Source of the DNA: Spirochaetia bacterium
Lineage (GTDB): Bacteria > Spirochaetota > Spirochaetia > PWKH01
DNA length: 15,731 nucleotides
Direction of reading: 5' to 3'
Assembly (NCBI GenBank): GCA_021736545.1
Contig: JAIPFS010000014.1
Location: forward strand, 1 to 15,731
The position numbers were made by a program, and so were the translations under genes. How positions within the stretch are numbered: the stretch's first letter is position 1; each line of letters starts with the position of its first letter. This document shows, piece after piece, positions 6,914-13,502 of the stretch. Under the pieces are notes generated by a model, which had not been told where the DNA came from, did no database searches, and was given only the letters and a program-made list of their open reading frames with translations.

Positions 6914-6935
6914 CTGTCGATTTGGCTATTAGTTT
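6907..6935 (+). promoter_or_regulatory. ndh2 promoter with consensus -35
   Basis: TTGACA (6907-6912) is a perfect -35 box. At 17-bp spacing the -10 would be TAGTTT (6930-6935), which is weak; TATTAG at 6927-6932 is closer to consensus but only 14 bp away. A poor -10 beside a perfect -35 is typical of activator- or redox-controlled promoters, but that is inference. GACA-AC-TGTC (6909-6918) forms a small palindrome over the -35 that could be an operator. Confidence 0.5.
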
Positions 6936-6961
6936 GTATTTGCAGATAAAATTGGGAGTAT

Positions 6962-8854
6962 ATGATGAATAAAATTAAAATTGTGATTCTCGGCGGCGGG
7001 TATGCCGGTGTACATGCAGGAAAAAAGCTGCATAAGAAATTCAAGAAGCTGAAAGACCGTGTAGAAGTGACCCTTATTGACAAAAAACCATATCATACCT
7101 TGATGACGGAACTGCATGAAGTTGCAGGAGGTAGAGTCGGCGAGGAATCTGTAAAAATATCATTTGACAGAATTTTTTCAGGCAAAATGGTCAATGTTGT
7201 ACAAGACGAAATTAATGATATTGATTTTAATAATCAGAAACTTGTTTCGTCGGATAACTCCTATGAATATGATTATCTCCTCATATCTACAGGGGCAGAA
7301 GCTTCTGATTTTGGTATTCCGGGAATTAAAGAGCACTCTTTTCCCCTCTGGGGGCTTGAAGAGGCTTTAGCCATTCGAGAGCATATAGAAGATGTTGTTC
7401 GCAGAGCTGCAGTTGAAAAGGATGATCAGAAAAGAAAAGAAATGCTGACCTTTGTAGTTGCAGGTGCCGGTTTTACTGGTATAGAAATGATGGGAGAGTT
7501 AGTAGAATGGCTTCCAGTACTCTGTAAAAAACATCATATTGATATAGATGAGGTTTCCCTGAAGACTGTTGAGGGCTTAGGTAAGATATTGAATACCTGG
7601 CCTGAAAAGCCGAGGAAAAAAGTAGAGAAATTTCTCAAAAGGAAAGGTGTGGATCTGCATCTGAATTCTTTCATTACTAAAGCTGAAAAAGATAGACTGG
7701 AATTGAAAGATGGAACGGTTATAAAAACAGATACCATTATTTGGACCTGCGGAATAAAGGGATCTTCTTTCGGTGAAACTCTTGACCTTGAAGAAGGGAA
7801 AATGGCCAGAAAGAAAGTTGACGCATACATGAAAAGTCCCAATTATGATAATGTGTATCTGGCTGGAGACCAAGTGTGGTTTCTGGAAGAAGAAAGACCG
7901 CTTCCGCAGATTGTTGAAGCTGCCGAACAGACGGCTTCAGTTGCTGTTGATGGAATCACTTTTAAAGCAAAGGGCCAGTTAGGCTATGATGTAAAGGAAC
8001 CCAAACCCTTCTCATCAAATTTTCATGGTTATATGGTCTCGATTGGCGGTAAATATGGTGTATCCTACACCATGGGTTTCTCTCTATCTGGATTTTTCGC
8101 TTTGGCGCTGAAGCATCTTATCAACATCTATTACCAGCATACTGTTTGCGGGGTAAACGGCTGGTGGAGGTATATTCAGCACGAAATTTTGAATATTAAA
8201 AATAAACGCTCATTGATCGGCGGCCTTGCTTCATTTAAAGTGCAGTCCTACTGGACAACCTTTCTTCGCATGTTCCTTGGAGCAATGTGGTTTATTGAAG
8301 GAATAAAAAAGGTCCTTGAAGGCTGGCTGGCTGATAAAACTGGCGGATACGTCTACTGGGGAAGCAGCGCAGAAGGGGCAGACGCTACAGCATCAGCATC
8401 TGCTGCTGAATGGGGAGAAGGTGCGGCTGAGACAGCTGAAGCAGCAGGTGAGGCTGTTCAGCAGTTTGCACCGCCCCTGCTTGATAATCCGACTCTGTTA
8501 TTTCAGTGGGTAAATGAGACTTTTGTTGCACAGGCCCCCTATTTCTTCCAGGTTATGATTGTTGTAGGGGAGATCCTTCTTGGACTCTGCTTCCTTGGAG
8601 GCTTATTCACATTTCCTGCGGCAGTTGCCTCTATCGGACTCTCCGTTATGCTTCTTATTGGAGCGATGGCAGGACAGGAAATTCTGTGGTATATCGCCGT
8701 TTCAATTGTGATGCTCGGCGGAGCTGGGCGAGCTTTCGGATTAGATTACTGGGTTATGCCTTGGATTAAGAAAATTTGGAACAGTACACGACTTGCACAT
8801 AAGACTTACCTGTATCTTGATGAGCCTGTAATGAAGTGGAAGAAAAGAAAGTAA
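6962..8854 (+). CDS. ndh2: Type II NADH dehydrogenase with membrane C-terminal domain (Ndh2-like)
   Basis: The first 390 or so residues form a two-Rossmann flavoprotein of the NDH-2 family. The FAD site is ILGGGYAGVHAG (9-20), the STGAE motif is at 109-113, the NADH site is VVAGAGFTGIEMMGEL (165-180), and the second FAD motif is VYLAGD (298-303). NDH-2 oxidises NADH and reduces quinone without pumping protons. A DoxX-like membrane region follows (about 425-600, helices near 430-455, 525-550, 555-580 and 575-595), interrupted by an Ala/Glu/Gly-rich linker (468-500). At 630 residues it is much longer than ordinary NDH-2 (about 400); EET-locus Ndh2 proteins also carry an extra membrane C-terminus. 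It would feed electrons into the quinone made with the next gene's product. GGGAG lies 3 bases before the ATG at 6962; an ATG at 6965 is equally plausible. Confidence 0.9.
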   Translation: MMNKIKIVILGGGYAGVHAGKKLHKKFKKLKDRVEVTLIDKKPYHTLMTELHEVAGGRVGEESVKISFDRIFSGKMVNVVQDEINDIDFNNQKLVSSDNSYEYDYLLISTGAEASDFGIPGIKEHSFPLWGLEEALAIREHIEDVVRRAAVEKDDQKRKEMLTFVVAGAGFTGIEMMGELVEWLPVLCKKHHIDIDEVSLKTVEGLGKILNTWPEKPRKKVEKFLKRKGVDLHLNSFITKAEKDRLELKDGTVIKTDTIIWTCGIKGSSFGETLDLEEGKMARKKVDAYMKSPNYDNVYLAGDQVWFLEEERPLPQIVEAAEQTASVAVDGITFKAKGQLGYDVKEPKPFSSNFHGYMVSIGGKYGVSYTMGFSLSGFFALALKHLINIYYQHTVCGVNGWWRYIQHEILNIKNKRSLIGGLASFKVQSYWTTFLRMFLGAMWFIEGIKKVLEGWLADKTGGYVYWGSSAEGADATASASAAEWGEGAAETAEAAGEAVQQFAPPLLDNPTLLFQWVNETFVAQAPYFFQVMIVVGEILLGLCFLGGLFTFPAAVASIGLSVMLLIGAMAGQEILWYIAVSIVMLGGAGRAFGLDYWVMPWIKKIWNSTRLAHKTYLYLDEPVMKWKKRK

Positions 8855-8884
8855 TAAAGTAGTAAGTGAAAGGAAACTGAATAC

Positions 8885-9877
8885 GTGATACATGATTTTT
8901 GGAAGGATGCGCCTGAAATTGAAAAAGAACTTGAACGAGTGGATTATGAAATATATCGTTCAGTTTCCTCGGCTCATGGTTTCATTAAAGAGCATATACA
9001 GGACTTAGTAACACAGCAGGGCAAAAAATTACGCCCTGCCTGTGTACTCCTCTCTTACCAGATCATTTCAGATAAACTTCCTAACGATACGATATATCGA
9101 TTAGCAGCAGGTGTTGAATTAATCCACCTAGCTTCTTTAATACATGATGATATTATTGATGATGCAGACCGCAGAAGGGGCAAACCTGCGCTTCATGCAA
9201 AAATAGGGAATAAAAAAGCGATTGTAGCAGGTGATTTTTTACTTGCAAAAGCCTTTTCACTCCTTTCTCGTGAAGAAGTGGATTCATTGAATCCATCAGT
9301 AGTCTCCCGCAGAATTACACGACTTTGTGAAAGTGAGATTGACCAGGATAGTGAAATTGGTGATTATTCCATTTCAAAATCCCATTATCTCAGAAGAATA
9401 GCTGGCAAAACCGCATCCCTGTTTTCCCTCAGCTGCTATGTTGGAGCACAGGCCGGGGAGGCCAGCAGAACCACAGTCATGCAGCTTTCACGACTGGGGT
9501 ATAATATAGGAATGGCATTTCAGATAAGGGATGATATCCTTGATTACTCAGGTGACAGTCGAAATCTTGGAAAAGAAATAGGTAAAGATCTGGAATCTGG
9601 AATTGCTACATTACCCCTTATCTTAGCTCTTGATAATGAGAAACGTAAAAAAATGGATTCTCTGCATGCTCATTTACGTACTTTTACGCAGAGCAATCAA
9701 GATTCTAAGAAAAAAATCATAAAGCTTATACAAGACCTTAAGGGAGTTGAAAATTCCCAGAAAATGGTTGATGACTATTTACGCCTTGCAAAAAGGGATC
9801 TGAAAAAACTTACCCCCAATTCCGCCAATAAAACGTTTCAATGGATGCTGAATGCTCTGCTGGAAAGCAGCTTGTAG
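8885..9877 (+). CDS. Long-chain polyprenyl diphosphate synthase (DmkB-like)
   Basis: The 330-residue trans-prenyltransferase carries both aspartate-rich Mg sites: the first, HDDIIDDADRRRGKPALH (87-104), with Asp88/89/92, and the second, FQIRDDILDYSGD (212-224), with Asp216/217/220. GKKLRP (46-51) supplies the IPP-binding basic residues. The fifth residue before the first Asp is Ala83, the small residue usual in long-chain synthases, so a C30-C40 tail is likely. In EET loci the equivalent DmkB makes the tail of a dedicated demethylmenaquinone. The start is GTG at 8885, 30 bp after the ndh2 stop, with a modest AAAGGA site upstream. No other start fits, and co-transcription with ndh2 is likely. 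The partner prenyltransferase (DmkA, UbiA-type) is not in the window. Confidence 0.9.
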   Translation: MIHDFWKDAPEIEKELERVDYEIYRSVSSAHGFIKEHIQDLVTQQGKKLRPACVLLSYQIISDKLPNDTIYRLAAGVELIHLASLIHDDIIDDADRRRGKPALHAKIGNKKAIVAGDFLLAKAFSLLSREEVDSLNPSVVSRRITRLCESEIDQDSEIGDYSISKSHYLRRIAGKTASLFSLSCYVGAQAGEASRTTVMQLSRLGYNIGMAFQIRDDILDYSGDSRNLGKEIGKDLESGIATLPLILALDNEKRKKMDSLHAHLRTFTQSNQDSKKKIIKLIQDLKGVENSQKMVDDYLRLAKRDLKKLTPNSANKTFQWMLNALLESSL

Positions 9878-9914
9878 CTATCAGGATCTGCATTTAGCTA
9901 TCAGGAGCTGGATT
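9875..9914. repeat. Tandem 20-bp direct repeat at the dmkB stop codon
   Basis: Two adjacent 20-bp units (9875-9894 and 9895-9914) both begin TAGCTATCAGGA and end in ATT. They match at 18 of 20 positions. The TAG stop of the polyprenyl synthase gene is the first three bases of unit one. The rest of the 157-bp gap before the next gene shows no convincing terminator. Confidence 0.65.
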
Positions 9915-10034
9915 GAATTTGGTGAGAAGATGCTAAGCACCTCTGTAACCTTCAAATGATTTTACTGTTTACTAATTAAAGTTTGAAAATTTTCTGTCTC
10001 AATACTGCATTACCAATCACAAAAGAGGATATTT

Positions 10035-11201
10035 ATGTTCAGGAAAAGTATTTTACTGCTCTTTGCATTCAGCACATTAACTGGGTTCAGCATGCACTCA
10101 CTATCTGCTCTTGATTCGTTTTCTTCAAATCCGGGTGAGGCTAGAATCATGGGTTTGTCAGGAGCTTATACCGCTGTTACCGATGACAGTAACGCTTTAT
10201 TCTACAATCCTGCCGGTTTGTCTGAGCTTCAGAATGGTAACACAAAGGTTCAGCTGGACTATGAGGATGCAGTAACCATGAATGGACTGGAAATTGATAA
10301 TATGGATCATTTTTTTTCAAAGCCCTTGATAACTCCAAAAATTCTGTATACAGCACCCAATTGGGGCATATCTCTCTATTCAGGATATCAGTCAGATATT
10401 ATTGATGCAGAAGGAAGTTCTTCTGATGAAGTGGTTTTGGATATTACTAAAAAAAATGTTTTGGAAGCCGGTTTCAGCTTTGATTTAGGTTCCATTTCTC
10501 TCGGTTTGGGTTTTCGGTCTTCAAAAGAACTTAACGCAGAATCAATAACATTAGAAAAAAATATTTCAACGGAAAATCTCTATATTGAACTGTTCCAGAA
10601 TGTTCTTCTAGGTGATTATTCTTCCCAGAACGGTGAAAACGAAGAACTGATGGTAAGCGGCGGATTTTTAGCTGATTTAGGGAGTTTTTCTGTGGGGGTG
10701 TATAATGACTCCTTAATTGATCTCATTTCTCTGACAAATGAGGGAGATATTCTTAATTCCTTCTTTAAAGACATAAATATTGGAGCTGCTTTTCGTACAA
10801 GAAACTATGATGATTACGGCAACATTAAACTGCTGAGATTCCTTTGGGCTCTTGATATTGACAATGCAGCCTTGGGAATTTTTGAAGAAAATGAGGATCC
10901 GGACAAGGATCAGAGAAAACTGCAGATTGGGTTTGAAACAGGACTCTATTTTTCAGAAAAGGCTAATTTAGCAATTCGTGCAGGATACAGTGAACCGCTT
11001 CCAGATTACAGGGACCTGCTTTTTGGTTTGAATATCAATGAGGGAACTTTCTCCTTCGGACTCGGGCTGAACTTATTATTTACAACTTTTGATGTAGGAG
11101 TACAGGTTCCTCCAGATGCTTTTGTCCTGCTTATTGACCCTGAATATGACTACACCGGTGAACCCGTACAAGGAAGAATCACCATGGGAGTTTCTTTTTA
11201 A
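10035..11201 (+). CDS. Outer-membrane beta-barrel protein (UPF0164/TraF/FadL-like)
   Basis: The 388-residue product has a Sec signal peptide (Lys4, hydrophobic 6-20, likely cleavage after SLSA near residue 25). The mature N-terminus reads ARIMGLSGAYTAVTDDSNALFYNPAGLS, the block shared by FadL/PorV-type barrels and the spirochaete UPF0164/TraF-like families. The rest is alternating hydrophobic/polar strands (for example GISLYSGYQ, GSISLGLGFRSS, GTFSFGLGLNLLF), ending ITMGVSF with the terminal Phe expected for BAM-dependent insertion. Ligand and role are unknown. It has its own GAGG ribosome site 7 bases before the ATG and a downstream terminator, so it is probably monocistronic. Its position beside the EET-like genes may be coincidental, but it is the only outer-membrane candidate in the window. 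Confidence 0.8.
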   Translation: MFRKSILLLFAFSTLTGFSMHSLSALDSFSSNPGEARIMGLSGAYTAVTDDSNALFYNPAGLSELQNGNTKVQLDYEDAVTMNGLEIDNMDHFFSKPLITPKILYTAPNWGISLYSGYQSDIIDAEGSSSDEVVLDITKKNVLEAGFSFDLGSISLGLGFRSSKELNAESITLEKNISTENLYIELFQNVLLGDYSSQNGENEELMVSGGFLADLGSFSVGVYNDSLIDLISLTNEGDILNSFFKDINIGAAFRTRNYDDYGNIKLLRFLWALDIDNAALGIFEENEDPDKDQRKLQIGFETGLYFSEKANLAIRAGYSEPLPDYRDLLFGLNINEGTFSFGLGLNLLFTTFDVGVQVPPDAFVLLIDPEYDYTGEPVQGRITMGVSF

Positions 11202-11226
11202 GGTGTTTTAAGATTTTTAAGATACT

Positions 11227-11255
11227 GGGCGGCACAAAGCTTTTTGCCGCCCTTT
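11227..11255 (+). terminator. Terminator downstream of the beta-barrel gene
   Basis: GGGCGGCA (11227-11234) and TGCCGCCC (11245-11252) form a perfect 8-bp G/C-rich stem with a 10-base loop, followed by TTT. The T tract is short, but the stem strength and the location 26 bp after the stop support termination of the plus-strand gene. Confidence 0.7.
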
Positions 11256-11345
11256 CCATATGCTGAATAAGTAAAACAGAAAAGTGTGAAATTCTTTTCT
11301 ATCTTGAAAGGTCTATATGTCTATCAAAAGGATTTTCTTTGAAGG

Positions 11346-11368
11346 AGGGGGTAAACGTATCCCCCCCT
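11346..11368 (-). terminator. G/C-run hairpin after trpB, possible terminator
   Basis: Plus-strand GGGGG (11347-11351) and CCCCCCC (11361-11367) can form a short, strong stem with a 9-base loop, 25 bp beyond the trpB stop. On the minus strand it is followed by TCCTTC rather than a clean T tract. It may terminate trpB transcription; homopolymer runs of unequal length also make it a likely slippage site. Confidence 0.4.
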
Positions 11369-11392
11369 AGACACCTTGATTCTGCCCCAATT

Positions 11393-12607
11393 TTATTCCG
11401 GCAAGCCGTAAGTTTCATAGACATAATCTATGTCTTTGTCTCCCCGCCCTGAAAGATTTACAAGTATAGTTTTATCCTTCGGCAGTTTCTGGGCCAGTTT
11501 GATTGCAAAAGAAATTGCATGAGCTGATTCAAGGGCAGGAATTATTCCTTCAGTTCTCGATAATTCATAAAAAGCTGTAATGGCTTCAACATCGTTGGCT
11601 GTTGTATATTTAACACGCTTGATATCCTTCAAGTAACTGTGCTGAGGCCCTACTCCGGGATAGTCAAGTCCGCTGGCGACTGAGTATACTGGAAGTGGTT
11701 CTCCATCATCATCTTGGAGGAGATAGCAGGAGAACCCGTGGATTTTTCCCGGTTTCCCATAAGTAAGTGTTGCAGCATGCTCTCCGGATTTAAAACTTTT
11801 TCCAGCAGGTTCGACACCATACATTTGTACCTCTGTGTCATTTAAGAATTCAGTAAAAAGCCCGATTGCATTTGAACCGCCGCCGACACAGGCGATCAGG
11901 TTGTCAGGAAGAGTATTTGTTAAGTCTTTGAACTGCTGTTTAGCCTCCTTTCCGACAATGGACTGAAAATCTCTGACCATCATAGGAAAGGGATGCGGAC
12001 CCACTACTGATCCAATTGCATAAAGCTGTGTATTAGGATCTTTCATGTAAGCTTCAAATGCTGCGTCCACAGCATCTTTGAGCGTTTTTGTTCCACGGTC
12101 TACAGGAATTACGGTAGCACCTAATATTTTCATGCGAATGACATTGGGATGTTCCTTAACGATATCTATCTCACCCATGTAAATATCGCACTCCAGTCCA
12201 ACGAGGGCCGCTGCAGTAGCAAGGGCTACTCCATGCTGCCCGGCTCCTGTTTCAGCGATAATTTTCTTTTTTCCCATTTTTTTTGCTAAAAGAGCTTCAC
12301 CAATACAGTGATTGATTTTGTGAGCTCCAGTATGGTTGAGATCTTCTCTTTTGAAATAGATTTGTGCACCTCCAAGTTTATCTGAAAGGTGTTTTGCATA
12401 ATAAATTGGTGAAGGTCTTCCAACATAATGTGTATAGTAGTAGGCTAGTTCAGTTGTAAATGCTTCATCCTTGCGTATATCAGCGTATGCATCTCGGATC
12501 TCATCAATAATGGTCTGCATTTGCGGAGGAAGATAACTTCCGCCGTAGTCTCCAAAAAAACCTTGTTCATTAGGTAAATTGCTTAAATTATCCTTTACTG
12601 TTTTCAT
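11393..12607 (-). CDS. trpB: Tryptophan synthase beta subunit, without trpA
   Basis: The 404-residue product is a full-length PLP enzyme. It has [17 protein letters not shown] with the PLP lysine (Lys97), AETGAGQHG with the catalytic Glu119, [17 protein letters not shown], the phosphate-binding GGGSNAIG, and [15 protein letters not shown]. It condenses indole with L-serine to give tryptophan in the cytoplasm. The frame extends to a TTG at 12622, but the ATG at 12607 has GAGGAG 7 bases upstream and is the better start. It overlaps the trpR reading frame by 20 bp, so translation is coupled. No trpA, trpC, trpD or trpE flanks it; the next gene is an unrelated beta-barrel on the other strand. This suggests use of scavenged indole, or a TrpA partner elsewhere. 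Confidence 0.96.
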   Translation of the reverse strand: MKTVKDNLSNLPNEQGFFGDYGGSYLPPQMQTIIDEIRDAYADIRKDEAFTTELAYYYTHYVGRPSPIYYAKHLSDKLGGAQIYFKREDLNHTGAHKINHCIGEALLAKKMGKKKIIAETGAGQHGVALATAAALVGLECDIYMGEIDIVKEHPNVIRMKILGATVIPVDRGTKTLKDAVDAAFEAYMKDPNTQLYAIGSVVGPHPFPMMVRDFQSIVGKEAKQQFKDLTNTLPDNLIACVGGGSNAIGLFTEFLNDTEVQMYGVEPAGKSFKSGEHAATLTYGKPGKIHGFSCYLLQDDDGEPLPVYSVASGLDYPGVGPQHSYLKDIKRVKYTTANDVEAITAFYELSRTEGIIPALESAHAISFAIKLAQKLPKDKTILVNLSGRGDKDIDYVYETYGLPE

Positions 12608-12872
12608 TATCAATCTCCTCAATTAAATGTTTGCAAATAGAATCCGGCTGTTTCAGTATTTTAGATCCCCGGGTAATTTTACAGAGACTTATTCCCAAGT
12701 CGTGCGCTATCTCTCTTTGGGGAACCTTATGTTTCAAGTCTTTCATAAGGCGCCAACGCAGTGCAAAATCATATTTTTCTTTCATGGTAAACAACTCTTC
12801 AAACAGTTTCTGCATTTGTTCGTAACTATTGACGGATGCAAAAATCTGAATAACTTCTTCAATGTCTTTCAT
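12588..12872 (-). CDS. trpR: TrpR-family tryptophan repressor
   Basis: The 94-residue protein matches the all-helical Trp repressor family. [20 protein letters not shown] aligns with the region holding the Trp-binding arginines, and [20 protein letters not shown] (50-69) is the helix-turn-helix, ending in the ITRGS signature followed by KILK. E. coli TrpR is 108 residues, so this is slightly shorter at the N-terminus. With tryptophan bound, the dimer represses its targets; here the direct target is presumably its own operon with trpB. An AGAGGG site precedes the ATG. A YerC-type relative of unknown ligand is possible, but linkage to trpB favours tryptophan. Gene order matches the trpR-trpB arrangement of some chlamydiae. 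Confidence 0.9.
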   Translation of the reverse strand: MKDIEEVIQIFASVNSYEQMQKLFEELFTMKEKYDFALRWRLMKDLKHKVPQREIAHDLGISLCKITRGSKILKQPDSICKHLIEEIDNENSKG

Positions 12873-12940
12873 GGTGCCCTCTGTCTGTTTATGAAATCCG
12901 CCTCAATGGCTGATTTTTTATGTAAATGTTTCTTCAAGCA

Positions 12941-12985
12941 GTAACATTGGTCTATATCTGCCAATGTTACTATAAATAGTAACAT
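12941..12985 (-). promoter_or_regulatory. Candidate TrpR operator: two overlapping palindromes
   Basis: GTAACATTGG (12941-12950) and CCAATGTTAC (12961-12970) are perfect inverted repeats with a 10-bp spacer. The second arm is shared with another perfect palindrome, ATGTTACTAT (12964-12973) and ATAGTAACAT (12976-12985), with a 2-bp centre. The result is three GTAACAT half-sites in 45 bp. The second palindrome contains ACTA/TAGT steps similar to the E. coli trp operator core, though with different spacing. It lies 69 bp upstream of trpR and overlaps the candidate -10 element. Confidence 0.65.
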
Positions 12986-13000
12986 GTGTAAAGAGTTAAA
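12973..13000 (-). promoter_or_regulatory. Candidate trpRB promoter
   Basis: On the minus strand, TTTAAC (13000-12995) and TATTTA (12978-12973) are separated by 16 bp. Transcription would begin near 12966, inside the palindromic region, giving a leader of about 94 bases. Both boxes are imperfect; the placement gains weight from its overlap with the palindromes. Confidence 0.4.
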
Positions 13001-13019
13001 TTCATTTTTTACAAAATAT

Positions 13020-13059
13020 AACATTTTATACGAGGATAAAAACATTTTATACGAGGATA
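13020..13059. repeat. Two 19-bp direct repeats with 21-bp period
   Basis: AACATTTTATACGAGGATA occurs at 13020-13038 and again, identical, at 13041-13059. The 21-bp period is two helical turns, which places both copies on the same face of DNA. They lie between the divergent trpR and zinc-ribbon genes, upstream of both promoters. A regulator-binding site is a reasonable reading. The rest of this 336-bp gap holds the trp operator region and the zinc-ribbon promoter. Confidence 0.75.
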
Positions 13060-13122
13060 TAAACAGAGGTTTCAGATTGGGATAAAATTGTTCATAGAAG
13101 TGTTTTACTGGAAGGCTTCCCC

Positions 13123-13151
13123 TTGACTTTTTATAGAACGGTGACTATAGT
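13123..13151 (+). promoter_or_regulatory. Near-consensus promoter of the zinc-ribbon gene
   Basis: TTGACT (13123-13128) and TATAGT (13146-13151) are separated by exactly 17 bp. Transcription would start near 13158, giving a leader of about 50 bases with AAGGAG at its end. This is the best housekeeping-type promoter in the window, implying strong expression of a 64-residue protein. Confidence 0.8.
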
Positions 13152-13208
13152 TTTCAGGAACTTCACCATAAATTTTTTTAAATATAGATTATTACATAAG
13201 GAGAACAT

Positions 13209-13403
13209 ATGGCTAAATCACATAGAGGTTCCGGAATCAGGGAAGAATTGAATCAGGGTCGAGGTACGTGCCCTATTTGTAAACGTACAGGTATTAAACT
13301 TTTCTATGAACATGAAGTGAATGATAAGAAGATAATGGTTTGTAAGCAGTGCCACTCAGCTATAAAAAAGGGAAAATTCAAAGACGCACTTAAAGCTGTA
13401 TAA
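13209..13403 (+). CDS. Small zinc-ribbon protein
   Basis: The 64-residue basic protein has two CxxC knuckles, CPIC (21-24) and CKQC (46-49), separated by 21 residues. That spacing is typical of a single zinc ribbon. A basic N-terminus (MAKSHRGSGIREE) and Lys-rich tail (KKGKFKDALKAV) flank it, suggesting contact with RNA or DNA; this is inference. An AAGGAG ribosome site is 5 bases before the ATG. A strong promoter and its position upstream of murC suggest a constitutive housekeeping role. I do not recognise a named family; ribosome-associated or transcription-associated zinc ribbons are the nearest general comparison. Confidence 0.8.
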   Translation: MAKSHRGSGIREELNQGRGTCPICKRTGIKLFYEHEVNDKKIMVCKQCHSAIKKGKFKDALKAV

Positions 13404-13425
13404 AAAGCATCCGTTACATACAGGC

Positions 13426-13474
13426 TTAATGTTGAATAAAGATTTCTGTATAATTAACTGCATGTACCATGCAG
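13426..13474 (+). promoter_or_regulatory. murC promoter with palindrome at the transcription start
   Basis: TTAATG (13426-13431), 17 bp, then a perfect TATAAT (13449-13454). The start is expected near 13461. CTGCATG (13458-13464) and CATGCAG (13468-13474) form a perfect 7-bp inverted repeat with a 3-base centre exactly over that point. It could be a repressor site or a 5' stem-loop that stabilises the mRNA. Confidence 0.55.
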
Positions 13475-13502
13475 GCTTTGATTACCTATTTGACAGGGAA
13501 GT

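Noticed and set aside
12890..12970. Tryptophan attenuator leader peptide upstream of trpR
   Set aside because: A short minus-strand frame (MLLLEETFT then stop) exists in the leader, but it contains no Trp codon, has no ribosome site and is not followed by a hairpin with a T tract.
13020..13059. CRISPR array
   Set aside because: Only two 19-bp copies with a 2-bp gap and no cas genes; there is no room for spacers.
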